The notes beneath the pieces are model-generated. The model was not told the DNA's origin. It saw only the letters and a list, made by a program, of their open reading frames with translations, and ran no database searches. A stretch of DNA of 64,000 nucleotides from Gordonia namibiensis NBRC 108229 (GTDB taxonomy: Bacteria; Actinomycetota; Actinomycetes; Mycobacteriales; Mycobacteriaceae): assembly GCF_000298235.1 (NCBI RefSeq), contig NZ_BAHE01000020.1, positions 115,349 to 179,348 of the forward strand. The letters run 5' to 3'. Below are positions 43,940 to 52,471 of the stretch, in pieces (the stretch's first letter is position 1; each line of letters starts with the position of its first letter). The position numbers and the translations under genes were made by a program.

Positions 43940-45684
43940 CTGTGAACGCCGGTGTGGCTCCCGTCGGCGCGCCACGTCACCGTCGTCGGGACCTCGTCGT
44001 CCCAAGGCTGGCGGGTGACGAGGTCGGCGACCCGGACATACCCGCGTTCGAAGACGCCGGTCGCCGGATCGATCAGGCGGTACTCCTGGGTCTGGCGATG
44101 GATCGGCTGGGCGTCGAGCAGGACGATCCGGACCTCACCGGGCTCGAAATGGCAACGCCGCTGCAGTGATTCGATCAGCTGTTCGTTCGAGAGGTGACCG
44201 TCGCCGAAGTTCCAGCCCATGGCGGTACTGCAGATCCGCTCACCGTCGGTGAGCACGTACTGCTCCTCGGGAGTGCCGGCGATCGCGCGATGTGCGAGCG
44301 TGAACAGCGCCCGGCCGTGACTGTTGAAGGCGCGGAACGCATATCCCATGTAGAGCGGGATCTGGGCGGCTTCGGGGCTGCCGTAGAAGCGTTCGAGCTG
44401 GGCGGCGGGCATCGAGGCGATGGCGACGATGCCCGCCTCGATCTTTGCCGACCCCGACGGTTTGATGCACCACAACCCGGTGTCCCAGTTGCCCGCGTAG
44501 TACCGCATGCCCGGCAGGAACGACACCTTGCGCGGCATCAGGTTCCCGACGACGACGGTCGTCGCCGACACCGCGAACAGCAGGAGCGGCCAGGGTGATT
44601 CGAGATCGGTGAGGCCGATGCCCGGGTGTCCGACGAAGATCGCCAGGATGCCGAACATCATGAAGACGTTCCACTCCAGCGGGACGCCCATCGGGATCGA
44701 CGACAGGATGCCGAAGTGGAAGACGAGCATGATCGCGGCGGCGATCCCACCGACCCATCCGCCGTGCGAGAAGAACAGCACGATGGGGACGAGTCCCTCG
44801 ACAGCGGTGGAGAAGTGGGCGATCCAGCGGGAGCGTCGTCCGGGGCGCAGGTCGTCGGGGAAGTCCTCGAAGAACTTGCGTTTGATCTTCGGCGACCGCC
44901 AGATCGGGTTGTTCGACATCATCGTCGCGATGACGAAGGGGAAGTGCTTGTTCAGCTTCGACGTCGCCGCGCCCAGCCAGATGCACAGGAACAGGAGTTT
45001 GGCGCCGATGATCATGTCGACGCCGCTGAACAGGAACGTCACCGTGAGCGCCCCGTACACCTCGCCGCGCGCCGCGAGGAAGACCGTCTTGTCGCGGAGT
45101 CCGATCGCGGCGAGAAGCGCGAGGACCGTCCAGATCTGCCACAGCGGCAGCACGCCGACAGTCGTGTCGAGAGCGGGGACCGCGCCCGACCCGGGGCTGA
45201 ACAGTGCGATCAGCACGACGACGATCAGCGCGCCGTAGAGCGCGACGTCGACCGGGGTTCGGGTGTCGCCCGCGGTCAGCGGGATGCGCGGCCACGGGGG
45301 CTGGCGGATCGTCTTCGGGCGCAACCAGTAGAGGATCGAACCGAAGGGTGGGAAGAAGCGGTTGTTCAGCGGACCGAACCCGCAGCCGAATCCCACGACC
45401 TCGAACAGCATCGTGTAGAGCACGATCTTCTGGAAGACGATCGGCTCGTCGTACCACTCGGTGACCGCGAAGAAGCCGTCGATGCCGGGCGTCGAGATGA
45501 CGATCGTCCAGCCGATCAGGATGTAGGCGAGGATCTTTCCGACGTAGAACAGGTGCAAGGCGACCGGCGTCCCGAATCCGACCTCGGCCCAGTGTCGCGC
45601 CATCGGTCGGATTTTCTCCGCGCGCGTGCCCTGGCTCCAGGTCGGGAAATCGATGTCCGGCGTGGTCTGCTTCAGGAATCCCAT
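43936..45684 (-). CDS. second DUF3556 membrane protein
   Basis: A 582-residue paralogue of the protein at 36777-38639: same SILYWLRPKTIR segment, GFGTPVALH, the helices-rich first 400 residues and a C-terminal NFGDGHLSNEQLIESLQRRCHFEPGE stretch (positions about 490-515), which is nearly repeated in the first copy. ATG 45684 (MGFLKQ) is chosen; an ATG 6 codons upstream lacks a ribosome site too. A TetR-style palindrome lies 20 bp upstream. Its stop overlaps the flavoprotein's end by 4 bp. Confidence 0.83.
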   Translation of the reverse strand: MGFLKQTTPDIDFPTWSQGTRAEKIRPMARHWAEVGFGTPVALHLFYVGKILAYILIGWTIVISTPGIDGFFAVTEWYDEPIVFQKIVLYTMLFEVVGFGCGFGPLNNRFFPPFGSILYWLRPKTIRQPPWPRIPLTAGDTRTPVDVALYGALIVVVLIALFSPGSGAVPALDTTVGVLPLWQIWTVLALLAAIGLRDKTVFLAARGEVYGALTVTFLFSGVDMIIGAKLLFLCIWLGAATSKLNKHFPFVIATMMSNNPIWRSPKIKRKFFEDFPDDLRPGRRSRWIAHFSTAVEGLVPIVLFFSHGGWVGGIAAAIMLVFHFGILSSIPMGVPLEWNVFMMFGILAIFVGHPGIGLTDLESPWPLLLFAVSATTVVVGNLMPRKVSFLPGMRYYAGNWDTGLWCIKPSGSAKIEAGIVAIASMPAAQLERFYGSPEAAQIPLYMGYAFRAFNSHGRALFTLAHRAIAGTPEEQYVLTDGERICSTAMGWNFGDGHLSNEQLIESLQRRCHFEPGEVRIVLLDAQPIHRQTQEYRLIDPATGVFERGYVRVADLVTRQPWDDEVPTTVTWRADGSHTGVHS

Positions 45685-45703
45685 CGATGCTGAACGTAAC
45701 AAA

Positions 45704-45719
45704 CCAAGCGATTGCTTGG
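45704..45719. promoter_or_regulatory. TetR-style operator before DUF3556 copy 2
   Basis: CCAAGC-GATT-GCTTGG, 6-bp perfect arms, 20 bp before the gene start and near its promoter. AAGC/GCTT arms are common in TetR sites of lipid-metabolism genes. No tetR gene is in the window. Confidence 0.55.
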
Positions 45720-45769
45720 GGCCTGATCGGACCTGGTTGGGCGAGTTCTTCGGCGTACGTACGCTCCGG

Positions 45770-46210
45770 TCACCGGTGAGCGGCGTCGTACCTCTCGCGG
45801 CTCGCGTGTACCTCGTCCATATGGGTCTCTGCCCAGGTCTTGATGGACGCCATGACGCCGTGCAGGGAGAGCCCGAGGTCGGTGAGTTCGTAGGTGACGG
45901 TGACCGGGACCGTGGGGGTCACGGTGCGCGTGAGGAGACCATCGCGTTCCATCGAGCGCAGCGTTTGCGTCAGCATCTTCTGACTGACCCCGGCCAGGCG
46001 TTGTGCCAGTTGGGAATAGCGCATGGCCCGCGGGCCGCCGGGACAGTCGTTGCCAGGGGTAGGGCCGTCGCTGCCGAGCGCGGCGAGGATGAGCGCGACC
46101 CACTTGTTGGAGATGCGGTCGAGGAGCTGGCGGCTGGGGCACTGCGCGAGGAATGCGTCGTACTGCGCGCGAGCCTCGGCTCGTTTGTCGGCCGCGGTCT
46201 GAGTCGGCAT
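45770..46210 (-). CDS. HxlR-family transcriptional regulator
   Basis: A 146-residue winged-helix protein: N-terminal Cys in LAQCPSRQLLDRISNKW, LAQRLAGVSQKMLTQTLRSMERDGL, wing TPTVPVTVTYELTDLG. It is divergent from the quinone-reductase-like gene across a palindromic operator. Many HxlR proteins of this type (HypR/YodB-like) sense electrophiles through the early Cys, which fits the target. Confidence 0.88.
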   Translation of the reverse strand: MPTQTAADKRAEARAQYDAFLAQCPSRQLLDRISNKWVALILAALGSDGPTPGNDCPGGPRAMRYSQLAQRLAGVSQKMLTQTLRSMERDGLLTRTVTPTVPVTVTYELTDLGLSLHGVMASIKTWAETHMDEVHASRERYDAAHR

Positions 46211-46237
46211 GGCGGCACCCTTTCATTCCAGTACCTA

Positions 46238-46255
46238 ACGCACTTCGAAGTGCGT
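46238..46255. promoter_or_regulatory. HxlR operator palindrome
   Basis: Perfect 18-bp palindrome ACGCACTTCGAAGTGCGT, 27 bp before the hxlR start and 69 bp before the oxidoreductase gene, flanked by GTAC on both sides. Confidence 0.7.
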
Positions 46256-46323
46256 ACTTCCCAATAGAGAGTTGCTCTCTCATGGTGGTTCATAGAAGCG
46301 CCACACATAAGAAGGAGCACGCC

Positions 46324-47244
46324 ATGAACACATATCGAGACACTTTTCGTGCCGCCGTCGTGACCGCACCGTCGGGATCCGATTCGATCGAGATCGTCGA
46401 CGTCCCGGTGCGGCGACCCGCGGACGGCCAGGTGCGCGTCGCGGTCGCCGCTGCGTCGATCAATCCGGTCGACCTCGCGGTCTCGTCGGGGTTCTTCCAT
46501 TCGGTGGGGGTGATCAGCGGCAACGCGGCCGTCGGATTGGGGATGGACTTCGCAGGCACGGTCCTCGAGTCCGGTGCCGGCGTCGACCTCGCCCCGGGAA
46601 CCCGGGTGGCCGGTGTCCTGCCCGGCTTCGACCATCCGACCGGCGCCTACGCCGAAGAGGTCGTGGTCCCGGTCGATGCGGTGGCCGTCGTACCGGAATC
46701 ACTGGATCTCGTCGCGGCGTCGACCGTGGCCATCAACGCCCTTGCCGCCGAGCAGATCCTCGACCTGCTCGGCGAGCCCGGACCCGGCAGCGACCGACTG
46801 CTCGTGACCGGTGCGGCCGGAGTGGTCGGTGGATACCTGCTGGTCCTGGCCCGGCGTCGAGGATGGGACGTCACCGGGCTGGCCCGGCCGGCCGACGAGG
46901 AGTTCGTCCGCGGCCTCGGCGCCGGCTTCCTCGACAGGCCGCAGGGCGGCTGGCCCGCGGTCGCCGACGCCGCGGCGATGCAGGAGGGCGCACTCGCGCT
47001 GGTGCGTGACGGTGGCCGGTTGGTCGGGGTGATGCCCGGTCGAGCGCCGGGCGCCGAACGTGGGATCACCGTCGAGGTGGTGGACTCGCATGCCGATGGT
47101 CGGCTCGGACGACTGTTGGAACTCGCCGCAGCGGGTGAGCTGCCGATCCGGGTCGAGGGGACGCTGCCCCTCGATCAGGCTGCCGATGCTCAGAAGGCCG
47201 CGGCGAAGCCGGGCCGGCGGGGTCGGTGGGTGATCACGCCGTGA
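46324..47244 (+). CDS. NAD(P)-dependent quinone reductase-like oxidoreductase (zinc-free MDR)
   Basis: A 306-residue medium-chain dehydrogenase: SINPVDLAVSSGF, GMDFAGTVLESG, GAYAEEVVVP, nucleotide loop TGAAGVVGGYLL (about residues 161-172). The zinc-binding Cys/His residues of alcohol dehydrogenases are absent, so it belongs with quinone oxidoreductases. AAGAAGGAG precedes ATG 46324. Likely induced by electrophiles through the divergent HxlR. It overlaps the convergent next gene by 11 bp. Confidence 0.88.
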   Translation: MNTYRDTFRAAVVTAPSGSDSIEIVDVPVRRPADGQVRVAVAAASINPVDLAVSSGFFHSVGVISGNAAVGLGMDFAGTVLESGAGVDLAPGTRVAGVLPGFDHPTGAYAEEVVVPVDAVAVVPESLDLVAASTVAINALAAEQILDLLGEPGPGSDRLLVTGAAGVVGGYLLVLARRRGWDVTGLARPADEEFVRGLGAGFLDRPQGGWPAVADAAAMQEGALALVRDGGRLVGVMPGRAPGAERGITVEVVDSHADGRLGRLLELAAAGELPIRVEGTLPLDQAADAQKAAAKPGRRGRWVITP

Positions 47245-48205
47245 CGATGTGCGGCGCGGGCGGATCGAAGCTGGGGTTGTCGGGGAGGGGTGACTCACCC
47301 TTCGCGTCGCCGATCTCCTTCACCGTCTTCAGGCCGGAGAGCCTCGAGTCTCCGCGCCGCGCGAGCGAGTCGTCGTACCACTCGAACCACGGGTAGCCGT
47401 ATTGCAGATACTCCTCGATCGTGGGAGGAGCGTGGTGCGGAGCGGTGCCGGTCAGTCCCTCCCAGTCGGCGCTGTTGACGATGCGCAGGACGGCCTCGCC
47501 GATGGTGCCGGTGTCCCAGTTGGTGCGCGGTTCGATCGGCGTCGCGATCGACTGCGTGATCGATCCGCCGGCGCCCATGCCCATCGCGCCGGCCGCCCCG
47601 GGCGCTTCTGCGCACAGAACCATCATGTCGGGGTCGTCGAGGGTCGGCTCTTCGCGTCGAGTGGCGGTCCGCTCGTTCCAGACCGACCCGCGCAGCGGCG
47701 TGACCTGGATGCGGAGGCTTCCGTCGTCGGCTCCGGTGAGCTGCTCCGCGGCCGTGTAACCGCCACCGAGAGGCATCGCGACGAACTGCCGGACGGTCTT
47801 CTCGTCGACTCGGAAGCCGTCGAGCCAAGGCTGCTCGGGGACCTCGAAGTAGTCCTCGCCCTGGAAGTCGACGGCATCGGAGAAGTCGTCTCCGGTGACC
47901 GCGTTGATACCGCCGACGGAGATCCGGACCAGGAACGGGTAGTCCTCGGGCGAGGAGAAGCTGAACCACGCGGCCTCGGCCTGCCACATCGGGAGCAGGA
48001 CGTCGGAACCGGCCCAGGTGCGCGACCAGTGGGCCACGGATTCCGCGTTCGTCAGCGGGAAGGAGCCGATGCTCGGTGGCAGCCCGTAGGTGGTCTCGTC
48101 GTCGGGAACGCGGAGGGTGCGATGTACGCGGATGTGCAGCCGGGCGTCGGGGTGGACGTCGGGGAAGGCGAATTCCAACTGGTTCCGGGTGACGGTGGGG
48201 GACAT
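47234..48205 (-). CDS. hypothetical protein
   Basis: A 323-residue protein with no family I can name. The N-terminal half (NQLEFAFPDVHPDARLHIRV, SFPLTNAES, PMWQAEAAWFSFSSPEDYPF) resembles conserved actinobacterial hypotheticals of this size. The middle has a Gly/Ala/Met-rich turn (GAAGAMGMGAGG), followed by Pro-rich ends. No signal peptide or membrane helix. Start ATG 48205. Confidence 0.6.
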   Translation of the reverse strand: MSPTVTRNQLEFAFPDVHPDARLHIRVHRTLRVPDDETTYGLPPSIGSFPLTNAESVAHWSRTWAGSDVLLPMWQAEAAWFSFSSPEDYPFLVRISVGGINAVTGDDFSDAVDFQGEDYFEVPEQPWLDGFRVDEKTVRQFVAMPLGGGYTAAEQLTGADDGSLRIQVTPLRGSVWNERTATRREEPTLDDPDMMVLCAEAPGAAGAMGMGAGGSITQSIATPIEPRTNWDTGTIGEAVLRIVNSADWEGLTGTAPHHAPPTIEEYLQYGYPWFEWYDDSLARRGDSRLSGLKTVKEIGDAKGESPLPDNPSFDPPAPHIVTA

Positions 48206-48330
48206 GTGCGGCCTCCGGCTGGTGCTGATGTGTGTCGTCGACGGTAGAGGTCGGGTCCGACAATTCCCGGTGTCCGCGGACCTGCGTTCGAACGGGCGAC
48301 GGGACCGGCGGCGAGTGGTTCACTGGAAGC

Positions 48331-49206
48331 ATGGTGTTCGTCGCGGTGGCCGTCTTCGTGGTGGTGGTCGCGGTCGCGCTCGTCCTGCTGATGTCCACGG
48401 CGATCGGTGCCTTCTCGGCGATGTTCAGCGAGATGAGAGCCGACTCCGCTCGGCGGCGCGCCCGACGCGGTGATTCACCGGTGTCGACGGCAGGCCCCGT
48501 CGCGTCGACCTCGGCAGATCCGCTCGGGGAGCTTGCCGACGACATGCGGTTGGCGCAGGCCCGACGCTGGGCGTCGTGCCGGTCCGTGCAGAGCCGTCTC
48601 CCCGACCAGACGAACGAGACATCCGGATACGTCGCCCGCGCCCTGGACATCTGGGGTGGCGGCGACCTCGACCGGCTCAGAGGCGACCGCGTCGGACAGA
48701 TCGTCTGGACGACGGCGATGGTCGCCGACAGCGTGGCCCGTCACCCGGCCTGGAAGCTGGACTTCTTCGACCGCCATGCCGTCCGCGTCGATCTCGACGG
48801 CGAGGTCGCCTCGATCGCCACCGCCGCCGCCGGACTGCGCGACCAACTCGACATCCTCGGTGATTCACCCAAGGGCCACCTCGGCGTCGACGACGAGGTG
48901 ATCGCCACCTTCACGGAGAAGTCGCGGGTGCTGTCCTGGCGACTCGACGGCCTCGTCGCACGCGTGGAGGCGTTCGCCGACTACGAGCAGATCGTCGCCC
49001 GCATCCAGCAACGCCAGGAGAAGCAGGCCTGGCTCGACCGGGTCAGTGCGATAGACGAATTCGAGCACGTCGTCGACGCCGAGTGGGACCGCGCCGAGAG
49101 CGACCGCGTCCGCAACATGGCCGGCGAATCCGAGGTCCTGGCCTCGATCTACCTGCATGAGATTGCCCCACTGGCGAAGTCGCTCAAGCGGAGTGACGCG
49201 GCATAG
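48331..49206 (+). CDS. membrane-anchored helical protein, paralogue of the gene at 6868
   Basis: 291 residues: one N-terminal membrane helix (residues 2-26), a basic stretch, then a helical cytoplasmic domain. VARHPAWKLDFFDRHAVRV, EVASIATAAAGLRDQLD and LVARVEAFADYEQIV align with matching segments in the 6868-8103 protein. I know no function. ATG 48331 is the obvious start because the membrane helix follows at once. Divergent from 47234-48205, which is also unknown. Confidence 0.7.
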   Translation: MVFVAVAVFVVVVAVALVLLMSTAIGAFSAMFSEMRADSARRRARRGDSPVSTAGPVASTSADPLGELADDMRLAQARRWASCRSVQSRLPDQTNETSGYVARALDIWGGGDLDRLRGDRVGQIVWTTAMVADSVARHPAWKLDFFDRHAVRVDLDGEVASIATAAAGLRDQLDILGDSPKGHLGVDDEVIATFTEKSRVLSWRLDGLVARVEAFADYEQIVARIQQRQEKQAWLDRVSAIDEFEHVVDAEWDRAESDRVRNMAGESEVLASIYLHEIAPLAKSLKRSDAA

Positions 49207-49212
49207 GGCTCG

Positions 49213-49935
49213 TCACGACGGGGCGATGACCACCTGGAACAGGACTTCCTTCCGGACCTGGAAGCCCAGCTGCTCGTAGAGGCGGATCGCGTTCACGTTG
49301 GTCGCCTCCGCATGCAGGATCGGCGTTGCACCCCGATCCCCAATCCCCTGTGCGAGCGCGAGAACCAACCGTGACGCGAGGCCCTGTCCGCGGTGATCGG
49401 GATCGGTGCACACGGCGCTGATCTCGGTGTGTCCCAGGAGAGTGAGTCGTTCGCCGCCCATCGCGATCAGGCGGCCGTTGCGTCGAATCCCGAGGTAGGT
49501 GCCCATCTCGATGGTGCGCTTACGGAACGGCCCGGGACGGGTGCGCCGAACGAGGTCGGTCATCTCCGGGACGTCGTCGGCGGTCAGTCGGATGACGGCA
49601 TCGTCGGGTCTCGCGGGTACTCCGACGTCGACCATCTGCACCCCGGGCAGGTGCATCTTCGACTGCCAACCGGCAGGCGGGGTGTCGGCGACGACCGGGA
49701 GGAACAGAGCACCTCCCGGGCCGACCAATCGGGCGGCGTCGGCCCATTCCTCGGCGGTCGGGCCGTCCGGGAGGGCGGCCATCGGGCACACATCGGGGTG
49801 GTATCGCAGGGCGGTGCCGACTCTTTCGGCGAACCGCGCATGCGGGCCGGTCAGGGCAGCCCGGGCCGGGTTGTCGAGCGGTGTGTAGCCGGAACGCTCT
49901 GTCCCGCCCGCGGATTCGTCGACGCTTCCGGTCAC
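49213..49935 (-). CDS. GNAT-family N-acetyltransferase
   Basis: 240 residues. The C-terminal GNAT fold has the acetyl-CoA loop DHRGQGLASRLV (motif Q/R-x-x-G-x-G/A, about residues 183-194) and the last-strand pattern LYEQLGFQVRKEV. GTG 49935 (MTGSVDES) gives the family length. The acceptor is unknown; FR47-like architecture. Confidence 0.8.
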   Translation of the reverse strand: MTGSVDESAGGTERSGYTPLDNPARAALTGPHARFAERVGTALRYHPDVCPMAALPDGPTAEEWADAARLVGPGGALFLPVVADTPPAGWQSKMHLPGVQMVDVGVPARPDDAVIRLTADDVPEMTDLVRRTRPGPFRKRTIEMGTYLGIRRNGRLIAMGGERLTLLGHTEISAVCTDPDHRGQGLASRLVLALAQGIGDRGATPILHAEATNVNAIRLYEQLGFQVRKEVLFQVVIAPS

Positions 49936-50173
49936 ACGGCGACGATACCCGGCGATACGGTCCGGTCCGAGTTCCCGCGGGTCTGTTTCCCTCTCGCTCA
50001 GCAGACTTGGTGAGCGGAAGGGAGACACGCGGGCGGGACGGAAACACGCACGCAGGAATCGGGCTACGCAGGACACATGGACGGTGCCGGCCTTACCATC
50101 GGGCGATCAACAGCGCTGGTCACGACGTTCCGCGGAACGTCACCAGCGGAATCAGGGCGAGAAGGAGCCGCGC

Positions 50174-50884
50174 GTGGCGACGAGTGAGCGTGCCCCCGAC
50201 GTCGGCGTCGACCGTGAGACGACGCGCAATCTCACCTTGATGCTCGTGCTGACGTTCGCGACCGGCGTGGTCGACGCGGGCGGTTTCCTCGGCTTCGACA
50301 CCGTGTTCCTCGGCAACATGACCGGCAACGTCCTGATCCTCGGAATGGGTGCGGCCGGCGCCGACGGGCTGCCGGTCCTCGCGCTGTCCCTGGCGCTGGT
50401 CGCGTTCATCGTCGGCGCCGGGATCGCGAGCCTCTTCCTACGATCAGGCCGCCGCGGATGGAGTCCGCGATTGACCGCCGTGCTGGCGGTATCGGCGTCG
50501 CTGGTCGCCGGTACCTCGGTCCTCGTCTGGCTGCAACCGACCGAGCACCTGGCGGCGATGTTCTCCATCGTGATGACGGCGGGTGCGATGGGGATGCAGG
50601 CCGCAGCCGCGCGCAACGTAGGTGTCGCGGACGTGACCACCGTCGTCGTCACGTCGACGATCGCCGCCTGGGCTATCGACATGTTCGCCCGCCCCAGCCG
50701 GGCCGCGATCCTGAACCGCCGGCTCGCGGCGATCGTCACGATTCTGGTGGGCGCCTTAGTCGGTGCGCTGCTGGTGAAGGTTGCGCTCTGGTCGGTCTTC
50801 GCGGTGGCCGCGGTCGTCAGTGCCGTCGTGGTGGTGTGCGGGCATGTACTTGCGGCGGCGGGTGGTTCGGATGCGCCCGTCTGA
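50174..50884 (+). CDS. YoaK/DUF1275-family membrane protein
   Basis: 236 residues with about six membrane helices. The first is LMLVLTFATGVVDAGGF and is followed by GNMTGNVLILG, the DUF1275 hallmark, and AAAARNVGVADVTTVVVTST. GTG 50174 has GAAGGAG before it. Function of the family is not established. Confidence 0.85.
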   Translation: MATSERAPDVGVDRETTRNLTLMLVLTFATGVVDAGGFLGFDTVFLGNMTGNVLILGMGAAGADGLPVLALSLALVAFIVGAGIASLFLRSGRRGWSPRLTAVLAVSASLVAGTSVLVWLQPTEHLAAMFSIVMTAGAMGMQAAAARNVGVADVTTVVVTSTIAAWAIDMFARPSRAAILNRRLAAIVTILVGALVGALLVKVALWSVFAVAAVVSAVVVVCGHVLAAAGGSDAPV

Positions 50885-50948
50885 TCACGTTGCGTCTTGT
50901 CGCGGAAACCGGCACAAATCGCAACGTGGTCCAAACCCATACAAAGAA

Positions 50949-50993
50949 ACGGTCGGCGAATGCGCTGTTGCGCACTCGCCGACCGTCTTTCAG
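50949..50993. terminator. bidirectional terminator
   Basis: 11-bp arms ACGGTCGGCGA/TCGCCGACCGT (50949-50959, 50976-50986) with an inner stem, followed by CTTTC; between DUF1275 and the convergent OsmC gene. Confidence 0.75.
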
Positions 50994-51033
50994 GTCCCGG
51001 CCGAACGGTCGCCGAGCCCGAGGTTCGGGGAAA

Positions 51034-51552
51034 TCAGCGCAGGACGATGTCGACCGGCACTGCGCTGCCGAGGGTGTGGCCGACGGGAGAGCTGGCCTGG
51101 ACCTTCGCGTGCAGTTCGTCGAGCTTCTCGCGCGGGGCGTCGGAGTCGATGGTGACGTTCGCGGTGATCGAGCTGAAGCCGGCGTGACCCTCGGCGAGTC
51201 CGAGGAAGACACGAAGATCGAGGTCGCCCTTGAGATCGATGCGGAGGTCCTTGAGTTCGATGCCGGCCACCGTGGCATTGGCTGCGTAACCGACCGCGAG
51301 GCAGTTGCCGAGCGCACCGAGGAGTTGTTCGACGGGATTGGGTGCGGTGTCGCCACCGCCGAGCGCGGCCGGCTCGTCGGACCCTATCGGCGAGAAGTTC
51401 CGGACACGGGCCTCGGACGCGAACGCACCGTTCCACTGAACATGTGCAGCCCAGGTCGTCTGCGCCTTGGAGTCGTCGGCCTGGATGGCTTCGACGAGCT
51501 GACCGACAGCTGCGATGTCGACGTCATTGAGGCGGGTGGCGGTCTCGGTCAT
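51034..51552 (-). CDS. OsmC-family protein
   Basis: 172 residues with the OsmC fold (NPVEQLLGALGNCLAVGYAAN, DLRIDLKGDLDLRVFLG). Only one of the two peroxidase cysteines is visible (in GNCLAV), so it may be an OsmC-like lipoyl or disulfide protein rather than a full peroxidase. ATG 51552 has AAGGAG before it. Oxidative-stress role is inferred. Confidence 0.85.
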   Translation of the reverse strand: MTETATRLNDVDIAAVGQLVEAIQADDSKAQTTWAAHVQWNGAFASEARVRNFSPIGSDEPAALGGGDTAPNPVEQLLGALGNCLAVGYAANATVAGIELKDLRIDLKGDLDLRVFLGLAEGHAGFSSITANVTIDSDAPREKLDELHAKVQASSPVGHTLGSAVPVDIVLR

Positions 51553-51649
51553 GGTGCTCCTTCGGGCGAACGATGCAGTGGCATCGAACGTAACGAGCAA
51601 CGGAGGGCGAGACAGCGTTCAGCACCACGCTGATCCGAACTGTCGGAAA

Positions 51650-52471
51650 TCAGGACGCCGCGTGATCGATCACGGCTATGGGATACCGCGAGGCGTGATG
51701 GGCGGCGCGGGTCACCGAGGTGGTCCAGACCGGGAAGGTGGTTCCGGCGCGGGGGCGGGTGATGACCAGCAGAGACGCCTGCGGCACCGCCTCGGCGAGG
51801 GATCGATGTGGATCGCCGTTGACGAGCTGGATGTTGACGGGGAGCGCGGGATACTGCTGTCGCCACGGCGTCAGGAGGGCGTCGGCCCGCGCGTACACAT
51901 CCGAGATGTGTTCTGGCGCAGCGTCGTCGGGGATGGCGCAGATGATGGTCACCGATTGACCGATCTCGTGGGCACGCGCGAACGCGGTATTGATGGCGTG
52001 TTCCGACGGCGCGTCGACGTCGACGGCGGCGACCACCGGGCCGTCGAAGCTCAAATTTCCGAAAGGCACTGTGACCACCGGGCATTTCGACCGTGCGGTG
52101 AGGGTCGCGCTGACGCTTCCGGCGGTGAGTCGTTCCAGCCAGCTCGCCCGATGATGCCCCAGCACCAGGAGGTCGACGTGTTCGGACACCTGCAGTAGCA
52201 GCGGAACCGGTAGCTCGGGCTTGACCAGGGTGTCGACGTGCAGATCCGGATGCTGGGCGCGGAGGGACTCGGCGACCGCGTCGGCTCGGGTGAGCGCGGC
52301 GTCGCGGATGTTCTCGATGTCGAACTCGGCGAGGCTCTGGGCGGCACCCGCGGGTGCGTATCCGCTGACGAGCAGCAGTCGCCCGCCGCGTCGGAGAGCG
52401 GCCGCCGCACCCCATCGTGCAGCGGCCTCCGCCTCCGGGCTGTGGTCGAGCCCGACCGCGACCGTGCTCAT
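51650..52471 (-). CDS. tandem universal stress protein
   Basis: 273 residues forming two USP domains. Domain 1 has the ATP loop GHHRASWLERLTAGSVS; domain 2 (from about residue 145) lacks a clear G-2x-G-9x-G loop and has ITRPRAGTTFPVWTTSV instead. The start overlaps the DHA2 exporter stop by ATGA, an unusual pair that implies stress-linked export. Confidence 0.87.
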   Translation of the reverse strand: MSTVAVGLDHSPEAEAAARWGAAAALRRGGRLLLVSGYAPAGAAQSLAEFDIENIRDAALTRADAVAESLRAQHPDLHVDTLVKPELPVPLLLQVSEHVDLLVLGHHRASWLERLTAGSVSATLTARSKCPVVTVPFGNLSFDGPVVAAVDVDAPSEHAINTAFARAHEIGQSVTIICAIPDDAAPEHISDVYARADALLTPWRQQYPALPVNIQLVNGDPHRSLAEAVPQASLLVITRPRAGTTFPVWTTSVTRAAHHASRYPIAVIDHAAS

